Positions 38,401 to 52,200 of a DNA stretch of 64,000 nt are shown in pieces. The notes beneath the pieces were generated by a model that was given only the letters and a program-made list of their open reading frames with translations, had not been told where the DNA came from and did not search any database. Source of the DNA: Hydractinia symbiolongicarpus (lineage: Eukaryota; Cnidaria; Hydrozoa; Anthoathecata; Hydractiniidae); the NCBI RefSeq assembly GCF_029227915.1, contig NC_079876.1, forward strand, positions 5,334,001 through 5,398,000, given 5' to 3'. Made by a program: the position numbers and the translations under genes. Within the stretch, counting starts at the first letter, position 1. Every line of letters begins with the position of its first letter.

Positions 38401-39909
38401 ACCGTGAGAAAGTCAATGAAATGTAGCTTTTGAAACTGTCGTTATTTCTTCAGCGCGCGATAACGATAGGATTGATCCCACAGTAAAGAATGACTTATTT
38501 ATCTAAACTCTTAAATGAAGCGTTACCACAGCGGCCAGTGTAATCGCTGAGTTCCGGCAATCACGTCAAATTAAGAAGAATGTTATTTCTAGAAGTCCAA
38601 TTGTCTCATTTTTCACAATTATTAGGTCACAGTCTAAAGTTAGTTCAATTAAGTCCCACAGTCAATCGTATCACTGTTAAAAGCTATGTAACCTAGTAAT
38701 ATCAGATAAATATCGCTAAATACATGTTGGTACGAATATGTGACCCAACCGTTGAAACTTAAATGGACTGACACCGTCAAAAAGTCAATTAAATGTAGTT
38801 TTTGAAACTGTAGCTACTTCTTCAGCGCGCGATAACGGCTAGGATTAGTCCCACAGTAAAAAAACGATTTTTTTAACTTAATTTTTAAATGAAGCGCTAC
38901 CACAGCGCCCAGTGTAATCGCTGATTTCCGGCAATCACGTCAAATTAAGAAGAATGTTATTTCTTGGAGTCCAATTGTCTCACTTTCACATTTATAAGGT
39001 CACAGTCGATAATCAGTTCAATTAAGTCCCACAGTCAATTGTTTCACTGTTAAAAGCCATACAACCTAGTAGTATCAGAAAAATATCGCTAAATACATGT
39101 TGGTACGAATATGTGCCTCAACCATAGTAACTCAAACGCATTGATACTGTTAGAAAGTCAATGAAATCTACTTTTTGAAACTGTCTCTAATTCTTCAGCG
39201 CGGGATAACAGCTAGGATTGGTCCCACAGTAAGAAATGACGTATTTATCTAAATTTTTAAATGAAGCGCTACCACAGAGCCCAGTGTAATCGCTAATTTT
39301 CGGCAATCATGTCAAATTAAGAAGAATGTTAGTTCTTGGAGTCCAATTGTCTCCTTCATCACATCTATCAGGTGACAGTCCAAAGTTAGTTCAATTAAGT
39401 CCCACAGTCAATCGTTTCATAGTTAAAAGTGATGCAACCTAGAAATATCAGATAAATATCGCTAAATACATGTTGGTACGAATATGTGACCCAACCGTTG
39501 AAACTCAGACGGACTGACACCGTTAAAAAGTCAATGAAATGTAGTTTTTGAAACTGTCTCTATTTCTTCAGCGCGCAATAACGGATAGGATTGGTCCCAC
39601 AGTAAAGAATGACTTATTTATCTTAAATTTTAAATGAAGCGCTTCCACACAGCCCAGTGTAATCGCTAAGTTTCGGCAATCATGTCAAATTAAGAAGAAT
39701 GTTATTTCTTGGAGTCCAATTGTCTCCTTTATCACATCTATCAGGTGACAGTCAAAAGTTAGTTCAATTAAGTCACACAGTCAATCGTTTCATTGTTAAA
39801 AGCGATGCAACCTAGTAATATTAGAAATATATTGCTAAATACATGTAGGTACGAATATGTGACCAAACCGTTGTAACTGAAATGGAATGACACCGTTAGA
39901 AAGTCAATG
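35432..39909 (+). repeat. 6-mer HOR, 2239 bp, two copies
   Basis: Copies are 35432-37670 and 37671-39909. Starts are 35432, 35805, 36180, 36552, 36925 and 37298, then 37671, 38044, 38419, 38791, 39164 and 39537. Member lengths are 373, 375, 372, 373, 373, 373 in both. Markers are gtaaccgctgag with atgagctcac; agtgcgcgataacgg with tttttttttgg; ataacgataggattgatccc; aattaaatgtag with gtagctac; atctac with gacgtattt; and the gcgcaataacgg front. Members 5 and 6 are fusions of subtypes found separately at 33568/34313 and 34686/35059. After 38791 no off-length monomer occurs. Confidence 0.9.
36925..37670 (+). repeat. Two fusion monomers inside the 2239-bp HOR
   Basis: The monomer at 36925 has the 33568-type front (atctactttttg, gtctctaattc) and the 34313-type tail (cttcatcacatctatc, aaaagtgatgc, agaaatatcag, aactcagacgg). 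The monomer at 37298 has the 34686-type front (gcgcaataacgg) and the 35059-type tail (gaagcgcttccac, gacagtcaaaag, aagtcacacag). Both fusions recur in the second copy (39164 and 39537). They were therefore formed before the unit was duplicated. Confidence 0.8.
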
Positions 39910-42147
39910 AAATGTAGTTTTTGAAACTGTCGCTATTTCTTCAGCGCGCGATAACGGATAGGATTGGTCCCACAGTAAAGAATGACTTATTTATCTAAAT
40001 TTTTAAATGAAGCGCTTCCACAACGCCCAGTGTAATCGCTGATTTCCGGCAACCACGTCAAATTAAGAAGAATATTTTTTCTAGGAGTCCATTTTTCTCA
40101 TTTTTCACATTTATCAGGTCACAGTCCAAAGTTAGTTCAATTACGTCCCACAGTTAATCGTTTCACTGTTAAAAGCGATGCAACCTAGTAATATCAGATA
40201 AATATCGCTAAATACATGTTGGTACGAATATGTGACCCAACCGTTGAAACTCAAACGGACTGACACCGTTAAAAAGTCAATGAAGTGTAGTTTTTGAAAC
40301 TGTCGCTACTTCTTCAGCGCGCTATAACAACTAGGATTGATCCCGCAGTAAAAAATGACTTTTTTAACTTAATTTTTAAATGAAGCGCTACCACAGAGCC
40401 CAGTGTAATCGCTAAGTTTCGGCAATCATGTCAAATTAAGAAGAATGTTAGTTCTTGGAGTCCAATTGTCTCCTTCATCACATCTATCAGGTAACAGTCT
40501 AAAGTTAGTTTAATTAAGTCCCACAGTCAATCGTTTCATAGTTAAAAGTGATGCAACCTAGAAATATCAGATAAATATCGCTAAATACATGTTGGTACGA
40601 ATATGTGACCCAACCGTTGAAACTCAGACGGACTGACACCGTTAAAAAGTCAATGAAATGTAGTTTTTGAAACTGTCTCTATTTCTTCAGCGCGCAATAA
40701 CGGATAGGATTGGTCCCACAGTAAAGAATGACTTTTTTATCTAAACTCTTAAATGAAGCGCTACCACAGCGGCCAGTGTAATCGCTGAGCTACGGCAATC
40801 ACGTCAAATTAAGAAGAATGTTATTTCTTGGAGTCCAATTGTCTCATTTTTCACATTTATCAAGTCACAGTCCAAAGTTAGTTCAATTAAGTCCCACAGT
40901 CAATCGTTTCATTGTTAAAAGCGATGCAACCTAGTAATATTAGAAAAATATTGCTAAATACATGTTGGTACGAATATGTGACCAAACCGTTGTAACTGAA
41001 AGGGAGTGACACCGTTTGAAAATCAATGAAATGTAGTTTTTGAAACTGTCGCTCTTTCTTCAGCGTGCGATAACGGCAGGGATTGGTCCCGCAGTAAAAA
41101 ATGACTTATTTATCTTAATTTTTAAATGAAGCGCTTCCACAGAGCCCAGTGTAATCGCTAAGTTTCGGCAATCATGTCAAATTAAGAAGAATGTTATTTC
41201 TTGGAGTCCAATTGTCTCCTTTATCACATCTATCAGGTGACAGTCAAAAGTTAGTTCAATTAAGTCACACAGTCAATCGTTTCATAGTTAAAAGCGATGC
41301 AACCTAGTAATATTAGAAATATATTGCTAAATACATGTAGGTACGAATATGTGACCAAATTGTTGTAACTGAAATGGAATGACACCGTTAGAAAGTCCAT
41401 GAAATGTAGTTTTTGAAACTGTCGCTATTTCTTCAGCGCGCGATAACGGATAGGATTGGTCCCACAGTAAAGAATGACTTATTTATCTAAACTCTTAAAT
41501 GAAGCGCTACCACAGCGGCCAGTGTAACCGCTGAGTTCCGGCAATCCCGTCAAATTAAGAAGAATGTTATTTCTTGAAGTCCAATTGTCTCATTTTTCAC
41601 ATTTATGAGCTCACAGTCCAAAGTTAGTTCAATTAAGTCCCACAGTCAATCGGTTCTTTGTTAAAAGCGATGAAACATAGTAATATCAAAAAAATATCGC
41701 TAAACACATGTTGGTACGAATATGTGACACAACCGTTGAAACTCAAACGGATTGACACCTTTACAAAGTCAATGAAGTGTAGTTTTTGAAACTGTCGCTA
41801 TTTCTTCAACGCGCGATAACGGATAGGATTGGTCCCACAGTAAAGAACGACTTATTTATCTAAATTTTTAAGTGAAGCGCTACCACAACGCCCAGTGTAA
41901 TCGCTGATTTCCGGCAATCACGTCAAATTAAGAAGAATGTTTTTTCTTGGAGTCCATTTGTCTCATTTTTCACATTTATCAGGTCACCGTCCAAAGTTAG
42001 TTCAATTACGTCCCACAGTCAATCGTTTCATAGTTAAAAGCGATGCAACCTAGTAATATTAGAAATATATTGCTAAATACATGTAGGTACGAATATGTGA
42101 CCCAACCGTTGAAACTCAGACGGACTGACACCGTTAAAAAGTCAATG
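39910..42147 (+). repeat. Six-monomer block, segmental copy of 33940-35804
   Basis: Starts are 39910, 40283, 40656, 41029, 41402 and 41775. The first five follow the same subtype order as 33940, 34313, 34686, 35059 and 35432, shifted by 5970 bp (16 monomers). Shared markers are aagaatatttttt with ctagg, gctataacaactagg, gcgcaataacgg, gtgcgataacggcagg, and gtaaccgctgag with atgagctcac. The last (41775) starts a different subtype with cttcaacgcgcg and aagtgaagcg, which reappears at 47743, 55949 and 62290. Confidence 0.83.
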
Positions 42148-45100
42148 AAATGTAGTTTTTGAAACTGTCTCTATTTCTTCAGCGCGCAATAACGGATAGG
42201 ATTGGTCCCACAGTAAAGAATGACTTACTTATCTAAACTCTTAAATGAAGCGCTACCACAGCGGCCAGTGTAATCACTGAGTTCTGGCAATCACGTCAAA
42301 TTAAGAAGAATGTTATTTCTTGAAGTCCAATTGTCTAATTTTTCACATTTATCAGGTCACAGTCCAAAGTTAGTTCAATTAAGTCCCACAGTCAATCGTT
42401 TCACTGTTAAAAGCGATGCAACCTAGTAATATCAGATAAATATCGCTAAATACATGTTGGTACGAATATGTGACCAAACCGTTGTAACTGAAATGGACTG
42501 ACACCGTTAGAAAGTCAATGAAATGTAGTTTTTAAAACTGTCGCCATTTCTTCAGCGCGCGATAACGGATAGGTTTGGTCCCACAGTAAAGAATGACTTA
42601 TTTATCTAAATTTTTAAATGAAGCGCTACCACAACGCCCAGTGTAATCGCTGATTTCCGGCAATCACGTCAAATTAAGAAGAATATTTTTTCTAGGAGTC
42701 CATTTGTCTCATTTTTCACATTTATCAGGTCACAGTCCAAAGTTAGTTCAATTACGTCCCACAGTTAATCGTTTCACTGTTAAAAGCGATGCAACCTAGT
42801 AATATCAGATAAATATCGCTAAATACATGTTGGTACGAATATGTGACCCAACCGTTGAAACTCAAACGGACTGACACCGTTAAAAAGTCAATGAAGTGTA
42901 GTTTTTGAAACTGTCGCTACTTCTTCAGCGCGCTATAACAACTAGGATTGGTCCCGCAGCAAAAAATGACTTTTTTAACTTAATTTTTAAATGAAGCGCT
43001 TCCACAGAGCCCAGTGTAATCGCTAAGTTTCGGCAATCATGTCAAATTAAGAAGAATGTTAGTTCTTGGAGTCCAATTGTCTCCTTCATCACATCTATCA
43101 GGTGACAGTCCAAAGTTAGTTCAATTAAGTCCCACAGTCAATCGTTTCATAGTTAAAAGTGATGCAACCTAGAAATATCAGATAAATATCGCTAAATACA
43201 TGTTGGTACGAATATGTGACCCAACCGTTGAAACTCAGACGGACTGACACCGTTAAAAAGTCAATAAAATGTAGTTTTTGAAACTGTCTCTATTTCTTCA
43301 GCGCGCAATAACGGATAGGATTGGTCCCACAGTAAAGAATGACTTACTTATCTAAACTCTTAAATGAAGCGCTACCACAGCGGCCAGTGTAATCGCTGAG
43401 TTCTGGCAATCACGTCAAATTAAGAAGAATGTTATTTCTTGAAGTCCAATTGTCTAATTTTTCACATTTATCAGGTCACAGTCCAAAGTTAGTTCAATAA
43501 AGTCCCACAGTCAATCGTTTCACTGTTAAAAGCGATGCAACCTAGTAATATTAGAAAAATATTGCTAAACACATGTTGGTACGAATATGTGACCAAACCG
43601 TTGTAACTGAAAGGGAGTGACACCGTTTGAAAATCAATGAAATGTAGTTTTTGAAACTGTCGCTCTTTCTTCAGCGTGCGATAACGGCAGGGATTGGTCC
43701 CGCAGTAAAAAATGACTTATTTATCTTAATTTTTAAATGAAGCGCTTCCACAGAGCCCAGTGTAATCGCTAAGTTTCGGCAATCATGTCAAATTAAGAAG
43801 AATGTTATTTCTTGGAGTCCAATTGTCTCCTTTATTACATCTATCAGGTGACAGTCAAAAGTTAGTTCAATTAAGTCACACAGTCAATCGTTTCATAGTT
43901 AAAAGCGATGCAACCTAGTAATATTAGAAATATATTGCTAAATACATGTAGGTACGAATATGTGACCAAATTGTTGTAACTGAAATGGAATGACACCGTT
44001 AGAAAGTCCATGAAATGTAGTTTTTGAAACTGTCGCTATTTCTTCAGCGCGCGATAACGGATAGGATTGGTCCCACAGTAAAGAATGACTTATTTATCTA
44101 AACTCTTAAAAGAAGCGCTACCACAGCGGCCAGTGTAACCGCTGAGTTCCGGCAATCCCGTCAAATTAAGAAGAATGTTATTTCTTGAAGTCCAATTGTC
44201 TCATTTTTCACATTTATGAGCTCACAGTCCAAAGTTAGTTCAATTAAGTCCCACAGTCAATCGTTTCTTTGTTAAAAGCGATGAAACATAGTAATATCAA
44301 AAAAATATCGCTAAATACATGTTGGTACGAATATGTGACCCAACCGTTGAAACTCAGACGGACTGACACCGTTAAAAAGTCAATGAAATGTAGTTTTTGA
44401 AACTGTCTCTATTTCTTCAGCGCGCAATAACGGATAGGATTGGTCCCACAGTAAAGAATGACTTACTTATCTAAACTCTTAAATGAAGCGCTACCACAGC
44501 GGCCAGTGTAATCACTGAGTTCTGGCAATCACGTCAAATTAAGAAGAATGTTATTTCTTGAAGTCCAATTGTCTAATTTTTCACATTTATCAGGTCACAG
44601 TCCAAAGTTAGTTCAATTAAGTCCCACAGTCAATCGTTTCACTGTTAAAAGCGATGCAACCTAGTAATATCAGATAAATATCGCTAAATACATGTTGGTA
44701 CGAATATGTGACCAAACCGTTGTAACTGAAATGGACTGACACCGTTAGAAAGTCAATGAAATGTAGTTTTTAAAACTGTCGCCATTTCTTCAGCGCGCGA
44801 TAACGGATAGGTTTGGTCCCACAGTAAAGAATGACTTATTTATCTAAATTTTTAAATGAAGCGCTACCACAACGCCCAGTGTAATCGCTGATTTCCGGCA
44901 ATCACGTCAAATTAAGAAGAATATTTTTTCTAGGAGTCCATTTGTCTCATTTTTCACATTTATCAGGTCACAGTCCAAAGTTAGTTCAATTACGTCCCAC
45001 AGTTAATCGTTTCACTGTTAAAAGCGATGCAACCTAGTAATATCAGATAAATATCGCTAAATACATGTTGGTACGAATATGTGACCCAACCGTTGAAACT

Positions 45101-46996
45101 CAAACGGACTGACACCGTTAAAAAGTCAATGAAGTGTAGTTTTTGAAACTGTCGCTACTTCTTCAGCGCGCTATAACAACTAGGATTGGTCCCGCAGCAA
45201 AAAATGACTTTTTTAACTTAATTTTTAAATGAAGCGCTTCCACAGAGCCCAGTGTAATCGCTAAGTTTCGGCAATCATGTCAAATTAAGAAGAATGTTAG
45301 TTCTTGGAGTCCAATTGTCTCCTTCATCACATCTATCAGGTGACAGTCCAAAGTTAGTTCAATTAAGTCCCACAGTCAATCGTTTCATAGTTAAAAGTGA
45401 TGCAACCTAGAAATATCAGATAAATATCGCTAAATACATGTTGGTACGAATATGTGACCCAACCGTTGAAACTCAGACGGACTGACACCGTTAAAAAGTC
45501 AATAAAATGTAGTTTTTGAAACTGTCTCTATTTCTTCAGCGCGCAATAACGGATAGGATTGGTCCCACAGTAAAGAATGACTTACTTATCTAAACTCTTA
45601 AATGAAGCGCTACCACAGCGGCCAGTGTAATCGCTGAGTTCTGGCAATCACGTCAAATTAAGAAGAATGTTATTTCTTGAAGTCCAATTGTCTAATTTTT
45701 CACATTTATCAGGTCACAGTCCAAAGTTAGTTCAATTAAGTCCCACAGTCAATCGTTTCACTGTTAAAAGCGATGCAACCTAGTAATATTAGAAAAATAT
45801 TGCTAAACACATGTTGGTACGAATATGTGACCAAACCGTTGTAACTGAAAGGGAGTGACACCGTTTGAAAATCAATGAAATGTAGTTTTTGAAACTGTCG
45901 CTCTTTCTTCAGCGTGCGATAACGGCAGGGATTGGTCCCGCAGTAAAAAATGACTTATTTATCTTAATTTTTAAATGAAGCGCTTCCACAGAGCCCAGTG
46001 TAATCGCTAAGTTTCGGCAATCATGTCAAATTAAGAAGAATGTTATTTCTTGGAGTCCAATTGTCTCCTTTATTACATCTATCAGGTGACAGTCAAAAGT
46101 TAGTTCAATTAAGTCACACAGTCAATCGTTTCATAGTTAAAAGCGATGCAACCTAGTAATATTAGAAATATATTGCTAAATACATGTAGGTACGAATATG
46201 TGACCAAATTGTTGTAACTGAAATGGAATGACACCGTTAGAAAGTCCATGAAATGTAGTTTTTGAAACTGTCGCTATTTCTTCAGCGCGCGATAACGGAT
46301 AGGATTGGTCCCACAGTAAAGAATGACTTATTTATCTAAACTCTTAAAAGAAGCGCTACCACAGCGGCCAGTGTAACCGCTGAGTTCCGGCAATCCCGTC
46401 AAATTAAGAAGAATGTTATTTCTTGAAGTCCAATTGTCTCATTTTTCACATTTATGAGCTCACAGTCCAAAGTTAGTTCAATTAAGTCCCACAGTCAATC
46501 GTTTCTTTGTTAAAAGCGATGAAACATAGTAATATCAAAAAAATATCGCTAAATACATGTTGGTACGAATATGTGACCCAACCGTTGAAACTCAGACGGA
46601 CTGACACCGTTAAAAAGTCAATGAAATGTAGTTTTTGAAACTGTCTCTATTTCTTCAGCGCGCAATAACGGATAGGATTGGTCCCACAGTAAAGAATGAC
46701 TTACTTATCTAAACTCTTAAATGAAGCGCTACCACAGCGGCCAGTGTAATCACTGAGTTCTGGCAATCACGTCAAATTAAGAAGAATGTTATTTCTTGAA
46801 GTCCAATTGTCTAATTTTTCACATTTATCAGGTCACAGTCCAAAGTTAGTTCAATTAAGTCCCACAGTCAATCGTTTCACTGTTAAAAGCGATGCAACCT
46901 AGTAATATCAGATAAATATCGCTAAATACATGTTGGTACGAATATGTGACCAAACCGTTGTAACTGAAATGGACTGACACCGTTAGAAAGTCAATG
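42148..46996 (+). repeat. 6-mer HOR, 2238 bp, two copies plus one monomer
   Basis: Copies are 42148-44385 and 44386-46623, and the first member of a third is at 46624-46996. Starts are 42148, 42521, 42894, 43267, 43640 and 44013, then 44386, 44759, 45132, 45505, 45878 and 46251. Markers are gtaatcactgag; gtcgccatttc with ggataggtttgg; gctataacaactagg with cccgcagcaaa; aagtcaataaaatg; gtgcgataacggcagg; and cttaaaagaagcg. The third unit diverges inside the 46997 monomer, which keeps gtcgccatttc but then switches to gacttttttatc. Confidence 0.9.
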
Positions 46997-49234
46997 AAAT
47001 GTAGTTTTTAAAACTGTCGCCATTTCTTCAGCGCGCGATAACGGATAGGTTTGGTCCCACAGTAAAGAATGACTTTTTTATCTAAACTCTTAAATGAAGC
47101 GCTACCACAGCGGCCAGTGTAATCGCTGAGTTCTGGCAATCACGTCAAATTAAGAAGAATGTTATTTCTTGAAGTCCAATTGTCTAATTTTTCACATTTA
47201 TTAGGTCACAGTCCAAAGTTAGTTCAATTAAGTCCCACAGTCAATCGTTTCACTGTTAAAAGCGATGCAACCTAGTAATATCAGATAAATATCGCTAAAT
47301 ACATGTTGGTACGAATATGTGACCAAACCGTTGTAACTGAAATGGACTGACACCGTTAGAAAGTCAATGAAATGTAGTTTTTGAAACTGTCGCTATTTCT
47401 TCAGCGCGCGATAACGGATAGGTTTGGTCCCACAGTAAAGAATAACTTTTCTATCTAAACTCTTAAATGAAGCGCTACCACAGCGGCCAGTGTAATCGCT
47501 GAGCTCCGACAATCACGTCAAAATAAGAAGAATGTTATTTCTTGGAGTCCAATTGTCTCATTTTTCACATTTATCAAGTCACAGTCCAAAGTTAATTCAA
47601 TTAAGTCCGACAGTCAATCGTTTCTTTGTTAAAAGCGATGAAACATAGTAATATCAAAAAAATATCGCTAAACACATGTTGGTACGAATATGTGACACAA
47701 CCGTTGAAACTCAAACGGATTAACACCTTTACAAAGTCAATGAAGTGTAGTTTTTGAAACTGTCGCTATTTCTTCAACGCGCGATAACGGATAGGATTGG
47801 TCCCACAGTAAAGAACGACTTATTTATCTAAATTTTTAAGTGAAGCGCTACCACAACGCCCAGTGTAATCGCTGATTTCCGGCAATCACGTCAAATTAAG
47901 AAGAATGTTTTTTCTTGGAGTCCATTTGTCTCATTTTTCACATTTATCAGGTCACAGTCCAAAGTTAGTTCAATTACGTCCCACAGTCAATCGTTTCATA
48001 GTTAAAAGCGATGCAACCTAGTAATATTAGAAATATATTGCTAAATACATGTAGGTACGAATATGTGACCAAACCGTTGTAACTGAAATGGAGTGACACC
48101 GTTAGAAAGTCAATGAAATGTAGTTTTTGAAACTGTCGCTATTTCTTCAGCGCGCGATAACGGATAGGATTGGTCCCACAGTAAAGAATGACTTATTTAT
48201 CTAAATTTTTAAATGAAGCGCTACCACAACGCCCAGTGTAATCGCTGATTTCCGGCAATCACGTCAAATTAAGAAGAATATTTTTTCTAGGAGTCCATTT
48301 GTCTCATTTTTCACATTTATCAGGTCACAGTCCAAAGTTAGTTCAATTACGTCCCACAGTTAATCGTTTCACTGTTAAAAGCGATGCAACCTATTAATAT
48401 CAGATAAATATCGCTAAATACATGTTGGTAGGAATATGTGACCCAACCGTTGAAACTCAAACGGACTGACACCGTTAAAAAGTCAATGAAGTGTTGTTTT
48501 TGAAACTGTCGCTACTTCTTCAGCGCGCTATAACAACTAGGATTGGTCCCGCAGTAAAAAATGACTTTTTTAACTTAATTTTTAAATGAAGCGCTACCAC
48601 AGAGCCCAGTGTAATCGCTAAGTTTCGGCAATCATGTCAAATTAAGAAGAATGTTAGTTCTTGGAGTCCAATTGTCTAATTTTTCACATTTATGAGCTCA
48701 CAGTCCAAAGTTAGTTCAATTAAGTCCCACAGTCAATCGTTTCATAGTTAAAAGTGATGCAACCTAGAAATATCAGATAAATATCGCTAAATACATGTTG
48801 GTACGAATATGTGACCCAACCGTTGAAACTCAGACGGACTGACACCGTTAAAAAGTCAATGAAATGTAGTTTTTGAAACTGTCTCTATTTCTTCAGCGCG
48901 CAATAACGGATAGGATTGGTCCCACAGTAAAGAATGACTTACTTATCTAAACTGTTAAATGAAGCGCTACCACAGCGGCCAGTGTAATCGCTGAGTTCTG
49001 GCAATCACGTCAAATTAAGAAGAATGTTATTTCTTGAAGTCCAATTGTCTAATTTTTCACATTTATCAGGTCACAGTCCAAAGTTAGTTCAATTAAGTCC
49101 CACAGTCAATCGTTTCACTGTTAAAAGCGATGCAACCTAGTAATATTAGAAAAATATTGCTAAATACATGTTGGTACGAATATGTGACCAAACCGTTGTA
49201 ACTGAAAGGGAGTGACACCGTTTGAAAATCAATG
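46997..49234 (+). repeat. Six monomers completing the 9-monomer version of the long unit
   Basis: Starts are 46997, 47370, 47743, 48116, 48489 and 48862. Taken with 45878-46996, the first eight monomers from 45878 run in the same subtype order as 54084-57067, a shift of 8206 bp (22 monomers). The 47370 member has aataacttttctatc with gagctccgac, 47743 has cttcaacgcgcg, 48116 has aagaatatttttt, and 48489 has gctataacaactagg with an internal patch of another subtype. The 48862 member has the gcgcaataacgg front but ends accgtttgaaaatc, which leads back to the phase-anchor monomer at 49235. Confidence 0.8.
48678..48700 (+). repeat. Probable gene-conversion patch inside a monomer
   Basis: The 48489 monomer is of the gctataacaactagg subtype on both sides of this patch: ttagttcttgg lies before it, and aaaagtgatgc with agaaatatcag after it. 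Sister monomers (34313, 40283, 51473, 56695, 59306) read cttcatcacatctatc and aggtgacag here. This copy reads aatttttcacatttatgagctcac, the version typical of the 35432 and 37671 subtype. Two switches within roughly 60 bp point to conversion rather than simple crossing-over. Confidence 0.7.
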
Positions 49235-52200
49235 AAATGTAGTTTTTGAAACTGTCGCTCTTTCTTCAGCGTGCGATAACGGCAGGGATTGGTCCCGCAG
49301 TAAAAAATGACTTATTTATCTTAATTTTTAAATGAAGCGCTTCCACAGAGCCCAGTGTAATCGCTAAGTTTCGGCAATCATGTCAAATTAAGAAGAATGT
49401 TATTTCTTGGAGTCCAATTGTCTCCTTTATTACATCTATCAGGTGACAGTCAAAAGTTAGTTCAATTAAGTCACACAGTCAATCGTTTCATAGTTAAAAG
49501 CGATGCAACCTAGTAATATTAGAAATATATTGCTAAATACATGTAGGTACGAATATGTGACCAAATTGTTGTAACTGAAATGGAATGACACCGTTAGAAA
49601 GTCCATGAAATGTAGTTTTTGAAACTGTCGCTATTTCTTCAGCGCGCGATAACGGATAGGATTGGTCCCACAGTAAAGAATGACTTATTTATCTAAACTC
49701 TTAAAAGAAGCGCTACCACAGCGGCCAGTGTAACCGCTGAGTTCCGGCAATCCCGTCAAATTAAGAAGAATGTTATTTCTTGAAGTCCAATTGTCTCATT
49801 TTTCACATTTATGAGCTCACAGTCCAAAGTTAGTTCAATTAAGTCCCACAGTCAATCGTTTCTTTGTTAAAAGCGATGAAACATAGTAATATCAAAAAAA
49901 TATCGCTAAATACATGTTGGTACGAATATGTGACCCAACCGTTGAAACTCAGACGGACTGACACCGTTAAAAAGTCAATGAAATGTAGTTTTTGAAACTG
50001 TCTCTATTTCTTCAGCGCGCAATAACGGATAGGATTGGTCCCACAGTAAAGAATGACTTACTTATCTAAACTCTTAAATGAAGCGCTACCACAGCGGCCA
50101 GTGTAATCGCTGAGTTCTGGCAATCACGTCAAATTTAGAAGAATGTTATTTCTTGAAGTCCAATTGTCTAATTTTTCACATTTATCAGGTCACAGTCCAA
50201 AGTTAGTTCAATTAAGTCCCACAGTCAATCGTTTCACTGTTAAAAGCGATGCAACCTAGTAATATCAGATAAATATCGCTAAATACATGTTGGTACGAAT
50301 ATGTGACCAAACCGTTGTAACTGAAATGGACTGACACCGTTAGAAAGTCAATGAAATGTAGTTTTTAAAACTGTCGCTATTTCTTCAGCGCGCGATAACG
50401 GATAGGTTTGGTCCCACAGTAAAGAATGACTTTTTTATCTAAACTCTTAAATGAAGCGCTACCACAGCGGCCAGTGTAATCGCTGAGTTCTGGCAATCAC
50501 GTCAAATTAAGAAGAATGTTATTTCTTGAAGTCCAATTGTCTAATTTTTCACATTTATCAGGTCACAGTCCAAAGTTAGTTCAATTAAGTCCCACAGTCA
50601 ATCGTTTCACTGTTAAAAGCGATACAACCTAGTAATATCAGATAAATATCGCTAAATACATGTTGGTACGAATATGTGACCAAACCGTTGTAACTGAAAT
50701 GGACTGACACCGTTAGAAAGTCAATGAAATGTAGTTTTTGAAACTGTCGCTATTTCTTCAGCGCGCGATAACGGATAGGTTTGGTCCCACAGTAAAGAAT
50801 AACTTTTCTATCTAAACTCTTAAATGAAGCGCTACCACAGCGGCCAGTGTAATCGCTGAGCTCCGACAATCACGTCAAAATAAGAAGAATGTTATTTCTT
50901 GGAGTCCAATTGTCTCATTTTTCACATTTATCAGGTCACAGTCCAAAGTTAGTTCAATTACGTCCCACAGTCAATTGTTTCATAGTTAAAAGCGATGCAA
51001 CCTAGTAATATTAGAAATATATTGCTAAATACATGTAGGTACGAATATGTGACCAAACCGTTGTAACTGAAATGGAGTGACACCGTTAGAAAGTCAATGA
51101 AATGTAGTTTTTGAAACTGTCGCTATTTCTTCAGCGCGCGATAACGGATAGGATTGGTCCCACAGTAAAGAATGACTTATTTATCTAAATTTTTAAATGA
51201 AGCGCTACCACAACGCCCAGTGTAATCGCTGATTTCCGGCAATCACGTCAAATTAAGAAGAATATTTTTTCTAGGAGTCCATTTGTCTCATTTTTCACAT
51301 TTATCAGGTCACAGTCCAAAGTTAGTTCAATTACGTCCCACAGTTAATCGTTTCACTGTTAAAAGCGATGCAACCTAGTAATATCAGATAAATATCGCTA
51401 AATACATGTTGGTACGAATATGTGACCCAACCGTTGAAACTCAAACGGACTGACACCGTTAAAAAGTCAATGAAGTGTAGTTTTTGAAACTGTCGCTACT
51501 TCTTCAGCGCGCTATAACAACTAGGATTGGTCCCGCAGTAAAAAATGACTTTTTTAACTTAATTTTTAAATGAAGCGCTACCACAGAGCCCAGTGTAATC
51601 GCTAAGTTTCGGCAATCATGTAAAATTAAGAAGAATGTTAGTTCTTGGAGTCCAATTGTCTCCTTCATCACATCTATCAGGTGACAGTCCAAAGTTAGTT
51701 CAATTAAGTCCCACAGTCAATCGTTTCATAGTTAAAAGTGATGCAACCTAGAAATATCAGATAAATATCGCTAAATACATGTTGGTACGAATATGTGACC
51801 CAACCGTTGAAACTCAGACGGACTGACACCGTTAAAAAGTCAATGAAATGTAGTTTTTGAAACTGTCTCTATTTCTTCAGCGCGCAATAACGGATAGGAT
51901 TGGTCCCACAGTAAAGAATGACTTACTTATCTAAACTCTTAAATGAAGCGCTACCACAGCGGCCAATGTAATCGCTGAGTTCTGGCAATCACGTCAAATT
52001 AAGAAGAATGTTATTTCTTGAAGTCCAATTGTCTAATTTTTCACATTTATCAGGTCACAGTCCAAAGTTAGTTCAATTAAGTCCCACAGTCAATCGTTTC
52101 ATTGTTAAAAGCGATGCAACCTAGTAATATCAGATAAATATCGCTAAATACATGTTGGTACGAATATGTGACCAAACCGTTGTAACTGAAATGGACTGAC

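Noticed and set aside
51504-51692. 62-codon open reading frame on the - strand
   Set aside because: It is again within one monomer. A C to A change at about 51622 (gtaaaatt instead of gtcaaatt) converts the usual reverse-strand TGA to TTA. The near-identical monomers at 56695 and 59306 keep the stop, so the frame is fortuitous.
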